64,000 bases of DNA. Source: Gemmatimonadales bacterium UBA7835. Its GTDB lineage: Bacteria; Gemmatimonadota; Gemmatimonadetes; Longimicrobiales; Gaopeijiaceae. The position numbers and the translations under genes are program-made. The notes under the pieces were generated by a model. That model worked only from the letters and a program-made list of their open reading frames with translations. It ran no database searches and was not told the DNA's origin. Positions 35,786 through 44,796 of this stretch are shown one piece after another (positions within the stretch are counted from its first letter, which is position 1; the number at the start of each line of letters is the position of its first letter). Where the stretch lies: positions 42,215 through 106,214 of the forward strand of contig DLTN01000116.1 in NCBI GenBank assembly GCA_002500925.1. Reading direction: 5' to 3'.

Positions 35786-36838
35786 TCAAAAACGTTGGAT
35801 TTCGATCATCTCAATGATCGGTGTCCCTGTCAATCTAGACGCACCAGTGCGCACACGACCCGTTAACTCGACAATCTCGAGAGGTACAAGGCCTTCTACC
35901 TCTGGGAGCAGATCGGCCGGAACGACTACATACACAAACTGACCTTCGGATCCACCAAATCGGCTGAGCAGGAACGGTTCTCCCTCGAAGAAGTCAGTGC
36001 GGACCGCCTCAGCACGCTCTAGCGAAATGAACTGAACGGTCCAAACGACAACACGGCCTGCATACTCCGATGGATTCGATGAGAGATCTTCTGGTCGGAG
36101 AGCCAGGGCCATCTGACCGGAGCCTCTATCAACTCCGGTTTGATTCGATGACGTCTCCGGCATCCATACCCATCCCTCTAAGCGCACGCGGGCCCATCTC
36201 CCCTGCCTCTCTAGGACCTGCACCTCTCCAGATGATGTTACTAAACCCATCGTATCCCCATCTGGCGCGGCCAGAATCGCGCCGACACTTTTCACCCGAG
36301 TGAAGTCAACCGGGACACGGGCAACGTCAGTGATCGGTGCTTGAGAGTTACGATTCCCGGTCAAAGTACCCAGAGACAGAGTTATATCAGGGCCGGGATC
36401 CTGGGCCTCTGCGAGCGAGGCCGACCAAATCCAACCAACCCGGGCAACCCGAGCCCACCCTGGGTTACGACCCAGCTCTTCAAGCAGAGTTCCTTCCGCC
36501 AACACACCAACAAGAGAGCCGGAAGGACCAGATCGCAGATTCTCACCACCTTCCTGACTTACAACCAAGTCGAACGAAGAGTCTGCAGAGCTCTTAAGCG
36601 AACGCAACCAGACCCATCCTTCGACTTCGACCTGGGTCCAGTTTCCGTCAGTATTGAGCGCGCGGAGCTTAGCCCCTTCCCCTATCCGACCAAGCACTAC
36701 ACCATTCGGCTCACGTCGAACGTTCTCTTCTACCCTCAGGGTAACCATATCTTGGGATACACCAGGTACAGCTACCGAGAAGAAAAATCCCCCGGTCAGA
36801 AGCAAAGAGCGGCCAAGTACCGCAAATCGAAGACGCAT
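35786..36838 (-). CDS. exported protein with three SH3b repeats
   Basis: 350 aa from ATG 36838 (MRLRFAVLGRSLLL signal peptide; the upstream TTG at 36862 is rejected). Three bacterial SH3-type repeats are visible, each ending in a GWVW/GWIW strand: about residues 32-78 (NWTQVEVEGWVWLRSL), 90-140 (GWARVARVGWIWSASL) and 190-230 (RWARVRLEGWVWMPET). The last ~100 residues (YAGRVVVWTVQFISLERAEA onward, VYVVVPADLLPEV, LTGRVRTGASRLTGTP) look like an OB-type fold. No catalytic motif. Probably a periplasmic, wall-binding protein. Convergent with the EamA gene and divergent from the beta-barrel. Confidence 0.75.
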   Translation of the reverse strand: MRLRFAVLGRSLLLTGGFFFSVAVPGVSQDMVTLRVEENVRREPNGVVLGRIGEGAKLRALNTDGNWTQVEVEGWVWLRSLKSSADSSFDLVVSQEGGENLRSGPSGSLVGVLAEGTLLEELGRNPGWARVARVGWIWSASLAEAQDPGPDITLSLGTLTGNRNSQAPITDVARVPVDFTRVKSVGAILAAPDGDTMGLVTSSGEVQVLERQGRWARVRLEGWVWMPETSSNQTGVDRGSGQMALALRPEDLSSNPSEYAGRVVVWTVQFISLERAEAVRTDFFEGEPFLLSRFGGSEGQFVYVVVPADLLPEVEGLVPLEIVELTGRVRTGASRLTGTPIIEMIEIQRF

Positions 36839-36974
36839 GGAGCCTGAAACGATCCAGTACAAAAGGTGTTACAACAAAGGTCCGTCGCGTCACAAGCGCG
36901 CCGTTCCAAGAATCTGCCCGACGCTAGAAATCGGGTCAACCAAAAATTCCGAGAGGGAAAGGAGTCAATTCCCT

Positions 36975-37673
36975 TTGGTGGGATCACCCTTCAAAAAGAT
37001 CGCAGTTTTTGCCGCCAGTGCTTGGCTCACGCTTGCAAGCTCTTCGGCGGCTCAAACTATTCCTTCGCCTTTCGAGTATCTCGAACGCAAGCAGGAGGCA
37101 GGGATCTTCGCAGGCACAATGAGTGTCGGGTCAGGTCGTTTCGGCTACGCGCCAAAAGGAGGCTCCATCCTCGGAGCGCGCTATGGTGTAGAGCTTTCAG
37201 GACCATTGGGCCTTGAGGGAAGCGTCGGCCTAATCGACTCAAAGCGCGACGTTATAGACCCTAGTCAAATAGACGCTAACCGATTCATCGGCCAAGCAGC
37301 GGAATCCTTGATGGTTCTGGACGCTCGTTTCCGCTTCAGCTTTCCAGGAAGGCGTATGTGGAAACGGCTCAGCCCTTTTCTGACACTGGGTGGTGGAATC
37401 GTTTTCGGAGCAGGGGGTGACAAGACTCTAGATCAGTCACTCCTCCCTGAGGACGTCTTCAGCTTTGGTTCAAGCTTCTTCGGGACACTAGGGCTCGGGA
37501 ACCGCTGGTTTGTGACAGATCGCCTAGCTGTCCGCGCGGATGGAGTCTTCTCACTCTGGAAGGTAGACACTCCGCCCGGCTTCAGTGACCCCATGCGAGG
37601 ATTCGAAGAGGTAGAGGATGGAGAATGGCTCAGAGGGTCAACTTTCAGCATGACACTCCTCTGGCGCTGGTAA
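36975..37673 (+). CDS. outer-membrane beta-barrel protein
   Basis: About 232 aa. The open frame goes back to 36654, but the signal peptide KKIAVFAASAWLTLASSSAA sets the start at TTG 36975 (or GTG 36978); AAAGGAG lies ten bases upstream of the TTG. The mature part alternates polar and hydrophobic residues and has glycine-rich strands (FSFGSSFFGTLGLGNRWFVT, PFLTLGGGIVFGAGG). It ends in FSMTLLWRW, an aromatic C-terminus as in OmpA/OmpW-like barrels recognised by BAM. Function unknown; it is not TonB-dependent by size. Confidence 0.72.
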   Translation: MVGSPFKKIAVFAASAWLTLASSSAAQTIPSPFEYLERKQEAGIFAGTMSVGSGRFGYAPKGGSILGARYGVELSGPLGLEGSVGLIDSKRDVIDPSQIDANRFIGQAAESLMVLDARFRFSFPGRRMWKRLSPFLTLGGGIVFGAGGDKTLDQSLLPEDVFSFGSSFFGTLGLGNRWFVTDRLAVRADGVFSLWKVDTPPGFSDPMRGFEEVEDGEWLRGSTFSMTLLWRW

Positions 37674-37686
37674 ACCAGTTGTTATC

Positions 37687-38997
37687 ATGAGTGATTCCTG
37701 GGGCTTCAGCCACGAGGAACGGGAAGCAGACTGGCTCCCGGTCGACGATGCCCAAAGGCGCATTCTATCGTCGGCAGTGCCCCTTTCCTCAGAACGTGTT
37801 GATCTCAAAAATGCGATCGGCAAGGCCCTAGCAACACGAGTCGAGGCAACCGCAACGCTCCCGCCGTGGGACAACAGCGCCATGGATGGATATGCGGTTC
37901 GTGCCGAGGATATAACTGGAGCCTCGCTAGAAAATCCAGTGAAGCTTCCTGCTTTGGGAGTAGTCCGGGCCGGGGGAGATTCGGGGCGAACCCTTGAGCC
38001 AGGGACTGCAATCCGGATCATGACAGGAGCGCCTGTCCCTCAAGGCACGGACTCGGTCGTAAGGGTCGAGCATACAGACCGAGAAACTGAAAATGGGCAT
38101 GTTCAAATCTTCTCAGACGCCGATGCGGGACGCCATATCCGACCTGCAGGACAAGACATGACTAGAGGAGCAGTCCTATTTGAACAGGGAGATTCGATCA
38201 CTGCGGGAACCATAGGCGTCCTAGCTGCCGCGGGCCTTCACAGCGTAGATGTATACAAAACCCCTACCGTAGCGATCATGCCCACCGGGGACGAGCTCCG
38301 AAGGGCAGATCAGTATCAAGACGTAGTCAGAGGCCTTGGTGTTCCGGAATCAAACGGCGCGATGCTCTCAGCAATGGTACGTGAGGTTAAAGCAGAGCCT
38401 AAAGATCTGGGCATAGCTCTAGATGACTCCGAAGACCTTGCCCGGAGGATCTCACAAGGAGCAGGAACCGATGTTCTAGTCACAATCGGTGGTGCATCCA
38501 TGGGTGACGCAGACCTGGTAAAGCGGGTCCTTCATAAGACTGGTTTTAATTTGGATTTTTGGCGGGTTCGAATGCGCCCGGGTAGTCCGGTGTCGTTCGG
38601 GTGGCTTGAGCACAAAGACAGTCGGCAAGCGGTTTTTGGCCTCCCGGGTAACCCCTCATCGGCCTTTGTGACATTCGAGGTCTTTGTGCGTCCGTATCTA
38701 CTTCGGCTAGCCGGACATAGACGAGTATACAGACGTGTGATAGAGTGCACCGCCGCAGAGCGGATGCCGACGCCGTCCGACCTAACGTACTTCCAGAGGG
38801 TCTCTGTGAGACGAGGTGAGCAGGGTCCCGAAGCTAGGCTGACCGGTCCGCAACTCTCAGGGCTGGTTCGCGGCCTCTCACTCGCGGATGGGTTTGCTAT
38901 CATTCCGCCGATGCGCAGTGCAGTCGAAGTCGGTCAGAATGTGTCCGTGATGCTCCTTGATAGCGGGCCTGCTGAGATGGAAGCCGACTGGAAGTGA
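37687..38997 (+). CDS. moeA: molybdopterin molybdotransferase MoeA
   Basis: Inserts molybdate into adenylylated molybdopterin; 436 aa. Motifs are LPPWDNSAMDGYAVRAEDI, the GTAIRIMTGAPVPQGTDSVV segment, PTGDELR, VTIGGASMGDADLVKRVL and FGLPGNPSSAFVTFEVFV. The N-terminus has about 20 extra residues before the first domain. It overlaps the M23 lipoprotein gene as GTGA and lies 13 bases after the beta-barrel gene. Confidence 0.95.
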   Translation: MSDSWGFSHEEREADWLPVDDAQRRILSSAVPLSSERVDLKNAIGKALATRVEATATLPPWDNSAMDGYAVRAEDITGASLENPVKLPALGVVRAGGDSGRTLEPGTAIRIMTGAPVPQGTDSVVRVEHTDRETENGHVQIFSDADAGRHIRPAGQDMTRGAVLFEQGDSITAGTIGVLAAAGLHSVDVYKTPTVAIMPTGDELRRADQYQDVVRGLGVPESNGAMLSAMVREVKAEPKDLGIALDDSEDLARRISQGAGTDVLVTIGGASMGDADLVKRVLHKTGFNLDFWRVRMRPGSPVSFGWLEHKDSRQAVFGLPGNPSSAFVTFEVFVRPYLLRLAGHRRVYRRVIECTAAERMPTPSDLTYFQRVSVRRGEQGPEARLTGPQLSGLVRGLSLADGFAIIPPMRSAVEVGQNVSVMLLDSGPAEMEADWK

Positions 38998-39470
38998 GGC
39001 CAGTGCGGCGACACGCAGCCGCAGTCATAACAGGGCTGCTCGGAATGTCACTGTCATCCTGTCACCTTCCGCGCTGGCCCGTTGAGGCCCCGTTAACATC
39101 AGGGTTTGGACTTCGTTTCCTCGGGCTAGAGCCCGACGTGCACAGAGGCGTAGATTTCGCTGTAAGTGAGGGAACGCCCATACACGCTATGGCACAAGGC
39201 CGAATCCAATTTGCTGGAACAATGGCTGGGTTCGGAAAAGTCATCTGGATCAATCATAGCCAAGGACTGGAGTCTATCTATGCGCACCTGTCTACCATCG
39301 ACGTCCGAGTAGGACAAAGGGTAGGTGCAGGAGAAATCATAGGCGAGAGCGGCGCCACAGGTGACGTGACTGCGGCCCACCTTCACTTCGAAGTGTGGCG
39401 CTGGGGAAAACCTGTCGACCCGATCTTGATTCTCGGAGGAAAGCCCCAGGCTTCGGCAAAGAGACCCTGA
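38994..39470 (+). CDS. M23 (LytM) metallopeptidase lipoprotein
   Basis: 158 aa from a GTG overlapping the moeA stop (another GTG three codons on is possible). The N-terminus MRPVRRHAAAVITGLLGMSL leads to SSC, making Cys23 a probable lipid site. Unlike the EnvC protein at 22421, the zinc site is complete: HRGVDFAV, then YAHLSTIDV and HLHFEVWRWG, with VHRGVDF as HxGxD. It is likely an active peptidoglycan endopeptidase. Short form, without coiled coil or LysM. Confidence 0.9.
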   Translation: MRPVRRHAAAVITGLLGMSLSSCHLPRWPVEAPLTSGFGLRFLGLEPDVHRGVDFAVSEGTPIHAMAQGRIQFAGTMAGFGKVIWINHSQGLESIYAHLSTIDVRVGQRVGAGEIIGESGATGDVTAAHLHFEVWRWGKPVDPILILGGKPQASAKRP

Positions 39471-39542
39471 CGTCACAGCTGTGCTCACGCTTCAAGGTCA
39501 GAAACAGGTGGAGTTAACTCAGCGCATAACTGACTATAAAAA

Positions 39543-40532
39543 TCAATCTTTAGCCCTGAGGTCTGCTATCTCATCCGTAAGCCTAGGAAGAACTTCGAAG
39601 AGGTCACCAACTATTCCATAGTCCGCCACTCCAAAAATCGGAGCGTCCGCATCACGGTTGATCGCTACAATGGTCTTGGCCGTTCGCATGCCCGCCAGAT
39701 GCTGGACGGCTCCAGAGATCCCTACGGCGATGTATAGCGCAGGCGCCACTGTCTTCCCTGTTTGACCAACCTGTTCACCGTGAGGACGCCACCCGGCATC
39801 AACTACCGCCCTAGAGGCGCCGAGCGCTGCGTCTGCACCAAGCGCCTCTCGAAGGGATTCTAGAAGACTCCAATTCTCAGGATCCTTCATGCCGCGTCCA
39901 CCAGAGACGATCACAGAGGCTTCGGAAACATCGACTACTCCATCGGACGAACTCTCTCGCTCTACTACGCGAACCCTAAAGTCTGAAACATTAAGATCTG
40001 GGGTGACTGTCGTAACTTCTCCTTCCGCAGCCCATTCGACCGAGGGGAATACGTTAGGACGAATTGAAATCAGCGCTGGGCTAGCATCGATTTCGAGATG
40101 AGCAAACGCTTTCCCTGAAAAGACTGGTCTAGTCACAGAAACCACGCCATCGGAAATGGCGACCTCTGTCACATCTGAAGCGAGCGGCACATCGAGGTGA
40201 GCCGCGATTCTTGGTGCCAGATCCTTACCGAGTGTTGTAGCTGAAAACACAACTACACCGTATTCGCCCGCGAGAATTAGATCCTCAAGGGTACTGACCC
40301 ATGCTTCTGGGTTGTAGTCGGCGAGAGCATCGTGTTCGATGACTACAATCTTATCGGCCCCAAACGCACCAAGGCTCGAAGCCTCTACAGGGACGCCTGT
40401 CCCCGCAAGTACAACCCCTTGAGCTGTGCCGCCAAGATCTCGGGCCAATCGCGCGGCAACCGATACCACTTCACGAGCCGCCGCACCAAATTGTCCATCT
40501 CGGTGTTCTGCTACCGCAAGTACTTTCGCCAT
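39543..40532 (-). CDS. etfA: electron transfer flavoprotein alpha subunit
   Basis: 329 aa from ATG 40532 ([16 protein letters not shown]); the frame is open to 40580 without family sequence. The FAD domain motifs are [51 protein letters not shown] and [20 protein letters not shown]. It accepts electrons from acyl-CoA or other dehydrogenases with EtfB, for transfer to quinone. It lies 60 bases downstream of etfB. Confidence 0.96.
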   Translation of the reverse strand: MAKVLAVAEHRDGQFGAAAREVVSVAARLARDLGGTAQGVVLAGTGVPVEASSLGAFGADKIVVIEHDALADYNPEAWVSTLEDLILAGEYGVVVFSATTLGKDLAPRIAAHLDVPLASDVTEVAISDGVVSVTRPVFSGKAFAHLEIDASPALISIRPNVFPSVEWAAEGEVTTVTPDLNVSDFRVRVVERESSSDGVVDVSEASVIVSGGRGMKDPENWSLLESLREALGADAALGASRAVVDAGWRPHGEQVGQTGKTVAPALYIAVGISGAVQHLAGMRTAKTIVAINRDADAPIFGVADYGIVGDLFEVLPRLTDEIADLRAKD

Positions 40533-40592
40533 ATGTTTGACTGTTCCGCTGAATGCGTGTTTTAGTGGAAACACTGACAAGCTAAATTCGAA

Positions 40593-41345
40593 TTAGATAG
40601 CATGTGCGTCCTCTCTTAGGATACGGACAAGTTCAGGAACTGCATCTGGTCCCTCACCAACGATTAGGCCTTCGGCTCGAGGGGGGGGGGTAGAGAGGCC
40701 TATCAATCGAACTCGAGACGCGCTTACCTGAGCGGGCCGCTCTTCCAAAGGCTTCTTCTTAGCAGCCATTATACCCTTCAGAGCAGGCAGCCGTGGCTCA
40801 TTTGAGCCCTTCGTAATGCATAGGACAGCAGGGAGATCTACTTCGACGATTTCACTCCCTCCTTCCACTTCTCTCTTGCATCTAGCCGTACGTCCATCGA
40901 TCTCGAAGCTCGAGACACCCGAGACACATGGCCTGCCTGACAGCGCCGCAACCATCTGACCTACCTGCTGCTGATCGTCGTCGGCGGCCTTGATGCCGAA
41001 GAGGAAAAGATCGGCTTCTGAGCCTTCAAGCTCTGCGGCAAGGCCCTTTGCAGTAGCCAGTCCATCCAAGCTGACCTCTCCATTGAGCAGAACCGCGCGG
41101 TCAGCCCCCATGGCCAAAGCCTTTCTGAGTGTCTCACTCGAAGACGAATCTCCCAATGTCAGAACGGACACGTCCCCCTCATCCTGTAGGCCCTCCTTCA
41201 ATCGAATTGCCGCCTCAACAGCGAAGGCATCGTAAGGGCTCATATCATACTTGATACCACTAGTCTCGATTGAGCTACCCGACCCATCTATGCGAATCCT
41301 TGCCTCAGTGTCTGGGACTCTCTTTATACAAACAATGACGTTCAA
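40593..41345 (-). CDS. etfB: electron transfer flavoprotein beta subunit
   Basis: 250 aa from a TTG at 41345, with GGAG eight bases upstream; residues MNVIVCIKRVPDTEARIRI are the standard beginning. Family segments are YDMSPYDAFAVEAAIRLKEG and FLFGIKAADDDQQQVGQMVA. The C-terminal region contains a run of ten C (ten G on plus, 40681-40690) encoding STPPPRAE; the frame stays open through it. Operon with etfA. Confidence 0.95.
   Translation of the reverse strand: MNVIVCIKRVPDTEARIRIDGSGSSIETSGIKYDMSPYDAFAVEAAIRLKEGLQDEGDVSVLTLGDSSSSETLRKALAMGADRAVLLNGEVSLDGLATAKGLAAELEGSEADLFLFGIKAADDDQQQVGQMVAALSGRPCVSGVSSFEIDGRTARCKREVEGGSEIVEVDLPAVLCITKGSNEPRLPALKGIMAAKKKPLEERPAQVSASRVRLIGLSTPPPRAEGLIVGEGPDAVPELVRILREDAHAI
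40681..40690. repeat. ten-base G homopolymer inside etfB
   Basis: Plus strand has ten consecutive G, read as C on the coding strand (ACC CCC CCC CCT). A run of this length is prone to slippage, and to assembly error. At the stated length etfB is intact. Confidence 0.9.
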
Positions 41346-41456
41346 TTCGATAACTCCGTGTGGTTCTGTGGACCTAAGCGCTCGACACTCGACACGGCGC
41401 TTGGAACCTGATTCGACTCCAGTGGTTGCATGGGAAACATTTACCCCCCAAGAGCT

Positions 41457-42869
41457 CTAAAGAGTCGCTCCCAAGACACCAAAGCAAATCATCGCGATCG
41501 CACCACTCAAAAGCGCATACGGTAGCTGGGTCCGGACATGGTCTATATGGTCGGTCGCGGCTGCCATCGAAGAGATGATCGTAGTGTCTGAAATCGGTGA
41601 GCAATGGTCACCGAAGACGCCCCCAGCAAGCGATGCGGCGACAAAAGGGGCAAGCGGGAGACTCAGAGTTGCCGCAGCTGGCACAGCAATCGGCAGCATA
41701 ATAGCGAAAGTTCCCCAGCTCGTGCCGGTCGAGAAGGCAATGCCACCCGAAACCAAAAAGACTAAAGGCAGATATACAAAATTCGGCATCGTACCAGCTG
41801 TCACTTGGGCAACGTATACACCTGTACCCAAAGTGTCGATCACATCACCAAGTGCTAGTGCCAGCAGGAGAATCATTGCAAGTGGCACCAGTGCTCCTGC
41901 ACCTCGGAGATTTATCTTCGTCAGCTGTTCTACAGTAAAAATCCCCTGGGCTCGCAGCATAACCCACGCCACAGCCAGACCGAACATTACGGACCACAAG
42001 ACACTCGTAGACCCAGAGCCGGCGCTCAGGTCTCCGTCTCCAGTTATCCATAGTGACAAGGGCATAAAAAATACCATACTGGCGATAGGAAAGAACATGT
42101 TCCGCGCCCTCGGCTCCACTCCATCTAGAGGTGTCGGTGAAAGAACCTCCTCGTCTATCATTGGTGTCGCATCAGGCCACAGGAGCTGTCCCCGCCGCGT
42201 TCGCTCCTCGGCCTTCTTCATTGGCCCGACATCTAAACCCATTATGATGACAACCAATACCAAAATCACCGCAACAACTGCATAGAAATTGTAGAGTATC
42301 GACTGCATGAAAACACCTAATGCGTCTTCCACTCCAAGTCCTTCAAGAATGCCTAGGTTATAAGCACCCCAAGCGTTCATCGGAATCAGAATACAAATCG
42401 GTGCCGAAGTTGAGTCGATGATATAGGCAAGCTTCTCTCTGGAACACTTGTACCGGTCAAAGAGAGGCCGAGAGACAGAGCCCGCCACGAGTACTGTGAT
42501 GTTCGACTCGATAAAGATGACTATGCCGGTGGCCCAAGCGAGCAATTGCGCTTTCTTGGCAGAATCGACCCACCGGTTCTGCTCAAGCAGATTTACAAAA
42601 CCTCTTACTCCACCGGAAGCCTCCACAGTTGCAATCAAGGCACCGATTGCCAGAGTAAACATTATTACCCTAGCATCTCCGGCTTGACCGAACACCGATA
42701 CCATGCCCTCTATCGATTGTCCGAGACCAGCTAGTGGATCCCATCCCTCCATGATCGTCCAGGCGAACCACAACCCGCCTGCGAGTGAGAGATAGACTTG
42801 TCGAGTCCATATCGCTAATGCAATCGCGAGGATGGGTGGGAGGACAGAAATCCAGGTAGGATCACTCAT
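41457..42869 (-). CDS. nhaC: NhaC-family Na+/H+ antiporter
   Basis: 470-aa polytopic membrane protein with 11-12 hydrophobic segments. The family hallmark GVFGDHCSPISDTTIISSMA near residue 415 is intact, as are FSTGTSWGTFAIMLPIAVPA and ESNITVLVAGSVSRPLFD. Such proteins exchange internal Na+ for protons or, in some relatives, malate/lactate. It lies 111 bases upstream of etfB on the same strand and 119 bases downstream of the NYN gene. Confidence 0.9.
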   Translation of the reverse strand: MSDPTWISVLPPILAIALAIWTRQVYLSLAGGLWFAWTIMEGWDPLAGLGQSIEGMVSVFGQAGDARVIMFTLAIGALIATVEASGGVRGFVNLLEQNRWVDSAKKAQLLAWATGIVIFIESNITVLVAGSVSRPLFDRYKCSREKLAYIIDSTSAPICILIPMNAWGAYNLGILEGLGVEDALGVFMQSILYNFYAVVAVILVLVVIIMGLDVGPMKKAEERTRRGQLLWPDATPMIDEEVLSPTPLDGVEPRARNMFFPIASMVFFMPLSLWITGDGDLSAGSGSTSVLWSVMFGLAVAWVMLRAQGIFTVEQLTKINLRGAGALVPLAMILLLALALGDVIDTLGTGVYVAQVTAGTMPNFVYLPLVFLVSGGIAFSTGTSWGTFAIMLPIAVPAAATLSLPLAPFVAASLAGGVFGDHCSPISDTTIISSMAAATDHIDHVRTQLPYALLSGAIAMICFGVLGATL

Positions 42870-42988
42870 ACATACAGCTCAGAATCAGAGGGTCATTTAC
42901 GCTGCTCTATGCAGCCTGCAGCTCGTTCAACATAAAACTGCGAAAGCCAATCCGCCTCTGGCTCGCCTAGTGAAAACTTCTAGCCGGG

Positions 42989-44764
42989 TCAGCTCTCCCT
43001 ATTCTTCGCCCTAGACCAACCCCTGTGCCCACGTGCCCGACGTTCATAATCGGCTCTCCATGCCTCTAGGACCTGTTCCGCTCGGTTCTTAGGAATAATC
43101 CCGGCTATAGAATCAGGATTCTCATGCATAGTTCGAAAGAGATCAGAACCTAGCGCCTTAACGAGCGTATCGGCGGTTTTCTCGCCAACGCCCTTGTACC
43201 GATGGCTGAGATATCGTGCGATAGCACCCGGATCTGAAGGTAACGCCAAGTCGGATACCTTGACGTCGTCGGTGTCAGCCATATCGGACTCAACAGAAAC
43301 CTCTCTCAGTGCTTCCGCTGTTTTAGCTCCTGTAGATAACGACCTTTCAACCTTCGGACTTTCCTGTGGCGCCAAGGACTCGGTCCTCGAATCGGATGAA
43401 ATATGGTCGGAGCCGACCGTAGCCTTCACTCCTTGGCCTTCGAAAAGTTCGGGTGCCTCACCGCTAACACTCTTGGACCCGCGCCGGGATCCAAACCGAA
43501 GTCCAAACCAACCGCGCTTCTGAGGCTTCAGATCCTCTGGAAGCTCATCGACGACTTCACCCTTAGCGTCATTGCTCTGAGCCCCAGTGCCATCCTTTGT
43601 AACGAGCTCACCTCCCGCCATGGGCTTCTGCAGCTCGATCATTGAGACATCAAGATTGCCCCTTTCCGTGCGACTAATACTCACGACACCATCTTTCTCC
43701 GCTTGACCCAAGAAGCGACTGAACTTGGCAAAACCGAGTTCGGTTTCGTCGAAATCAGAATCGGCCGCTAGCATTTTCCTCTTGAGGTCTGAGTCCCGTA
43801 CTGGATCCCTTCCCGCTTCATGCAGATCGGACAAAACGCTGCGCAACGCCTCGTATGCCTGTGCAAGACCTCCCTCCCCCTCGAGGTCGGCGCCTATCGG
43901 CGTCTCAGCGTTACTAGAACTCAAGTCTTGACGGGGGCCTTTTGCCCCGCGGCGCGAGCGAGATCGTCCGTTCTCACGGCGACTACTGCGAGCCTTCGTG
44001 GCTACGATCTCGTATTGCCCGTTCTCCATCTTCTTGAGGCCAACTAACCCGCGAGACGCCGCCTCTGCCAAGAACTTGCTGAATTTCGAGAACCCGATCG
44101 AACCTTCGTCGAAAGATGGGTCGAGTTCCTGCATCACCTGCTTTAGGCGGTCGGAACGCATCACGTCACCGCGGCTAACCATCTTCGTGACTGCATCTCG
44201 AACCAAAATCCAAGGGTCACGCGTGGTGTGATCCAGTTCTGTCGTCTTGGTTAGACCTGTAAGACTCGTGTACGAATAGTATTCGTCGCAATTCTGCACG
44301 AGGATGTCTGAACTGGACTCCTGAAGTCCAACACCAATCACATACTTTCCGTACTCCTTAAGCTTAAGCACAAGACTAGAAAAGTCGGAATCCCCGGTGA
44401 GGAGTATGTACGTACCGATCTCTGGGCGAATGAAAACCAATTCTAGTGCATCAATCGCCATTCTGAGGTCAGTCGCATTCTTCTTGTTGCTTCCATATGC
44501 TGGCGCAAAAATCAGATCGACGGACGCCTCCGACAGGGGAACGATGTACTGTGGGTATCTTCGCCAATCCGCGTAGGCCCTTTGAACGCTGACCTTACCC
44601 TTGATAACATCTGAGTCGAGGAGCGTCTTGAGTTCCTTTGAAAGATCGGAACGCATACCCATCGTGACATTGTCAAAGTCGATGAGCAGCGCGGCATGCG
44701 GTGACTCAGAACCCGCCATGCCCACCCCACCCATATGTGGGGCCTTAGTGTACTGGATACTCAT
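42989..44764 (-). CDS. NYN-domain RNase-like protein with two LOTUS domains and HhH
   Basis: 591 aa from ATG 44764 (GAGAG seven bases upstream). Residues about 22-170 are a NYN/PIN-like (LabA/DUF88) nuclease domain with acidic residues in LLIDFDNV (Asp29, Asp31), ATDLRMAIDAL (Asp99) and LLTGDSDFSSLV (Asp125, Asp127). Two OST-HTH/LOTUS domains follow, about 184-252 and 303-375, sharing the pattern GFSKFSKFL/GFAKFSRFL. They are separated by a basic Arg/Ser linker (262-278). A disordered acidic region (380-500) leads to a helix-hairpin-helix-like end, about 508-575 (HRYKGVGEKTADTLVKALGS). Predicted RNA-binding ribonuclease. The plan recalls eukaryotic MARF1 (NYN plus LOTUS). A structured RNA candidate lies just upstream, divergently. 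Confidence 0.85.
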   Translation of the reverse strand: MSIQYTKAPHMGGVGMAGSESPHAALLIDFDNVTMGMRSDLSKELKTLLDSDVIKGKVSVQRAYADWRRYPQYIVPLSEASVDLIFAPAYGSNKKNATDLRMAIDALELVFIRPEIGTYILLTGDSDFSSLVLKLKEYGKYVIGVGLQESSSDILVQNCDEYYSYTSLTGLTKTTELDHTTRDPWILVRDAVTKMVSRGDVMRSDRLKQVMQELDPSFDEGSIGFSKFSKFLAEAASRGLVGLKKMENGQYEIVATKARSSRRENGRSRSRRGAKGPRQDLSSSNAETPIGADLEGEGGLAQAYEALRSVLSDLHEAGRDPVRDSDLKRKMLAADSDFDETELGFAKFSRFLGQAEKDGVVSISRTERGNLDVSMIELQKPMAGGELVTKDGTGAQSNDAKGEVVDELPEDLKPQKRGWFGLRFGSRRGSKSVSGEAPELFEGQGVKATVGSDHISSDSRTESLAPQESPKVERSLSTGAKTAEALREVSVESDMADTDDVKVSDLALPSDPGAIARYLSHRYKGVGEKTADTLVKALGSDLFRTMHENPDSIAGIIPKNRAEQVLEAWRADYERRARGHRGWSRAKNRES

Positions 44765-44796
44765 GGTGTATCTCTCGCAAACTGTATAGTCATCTC

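Noticed and set aside
36654..36974. Long N-terminal extension of the beta-barrel gene
   Set aside because: The extension is antisense to the SH3b gene, basic and low complexity, and the true signal peptide begins at 36975.
40681..40690. Frameshift or pseudogene in etfB at the G10 run
   Set aside because: The frame continues correctly through the run to a normal C-terminus and full length.
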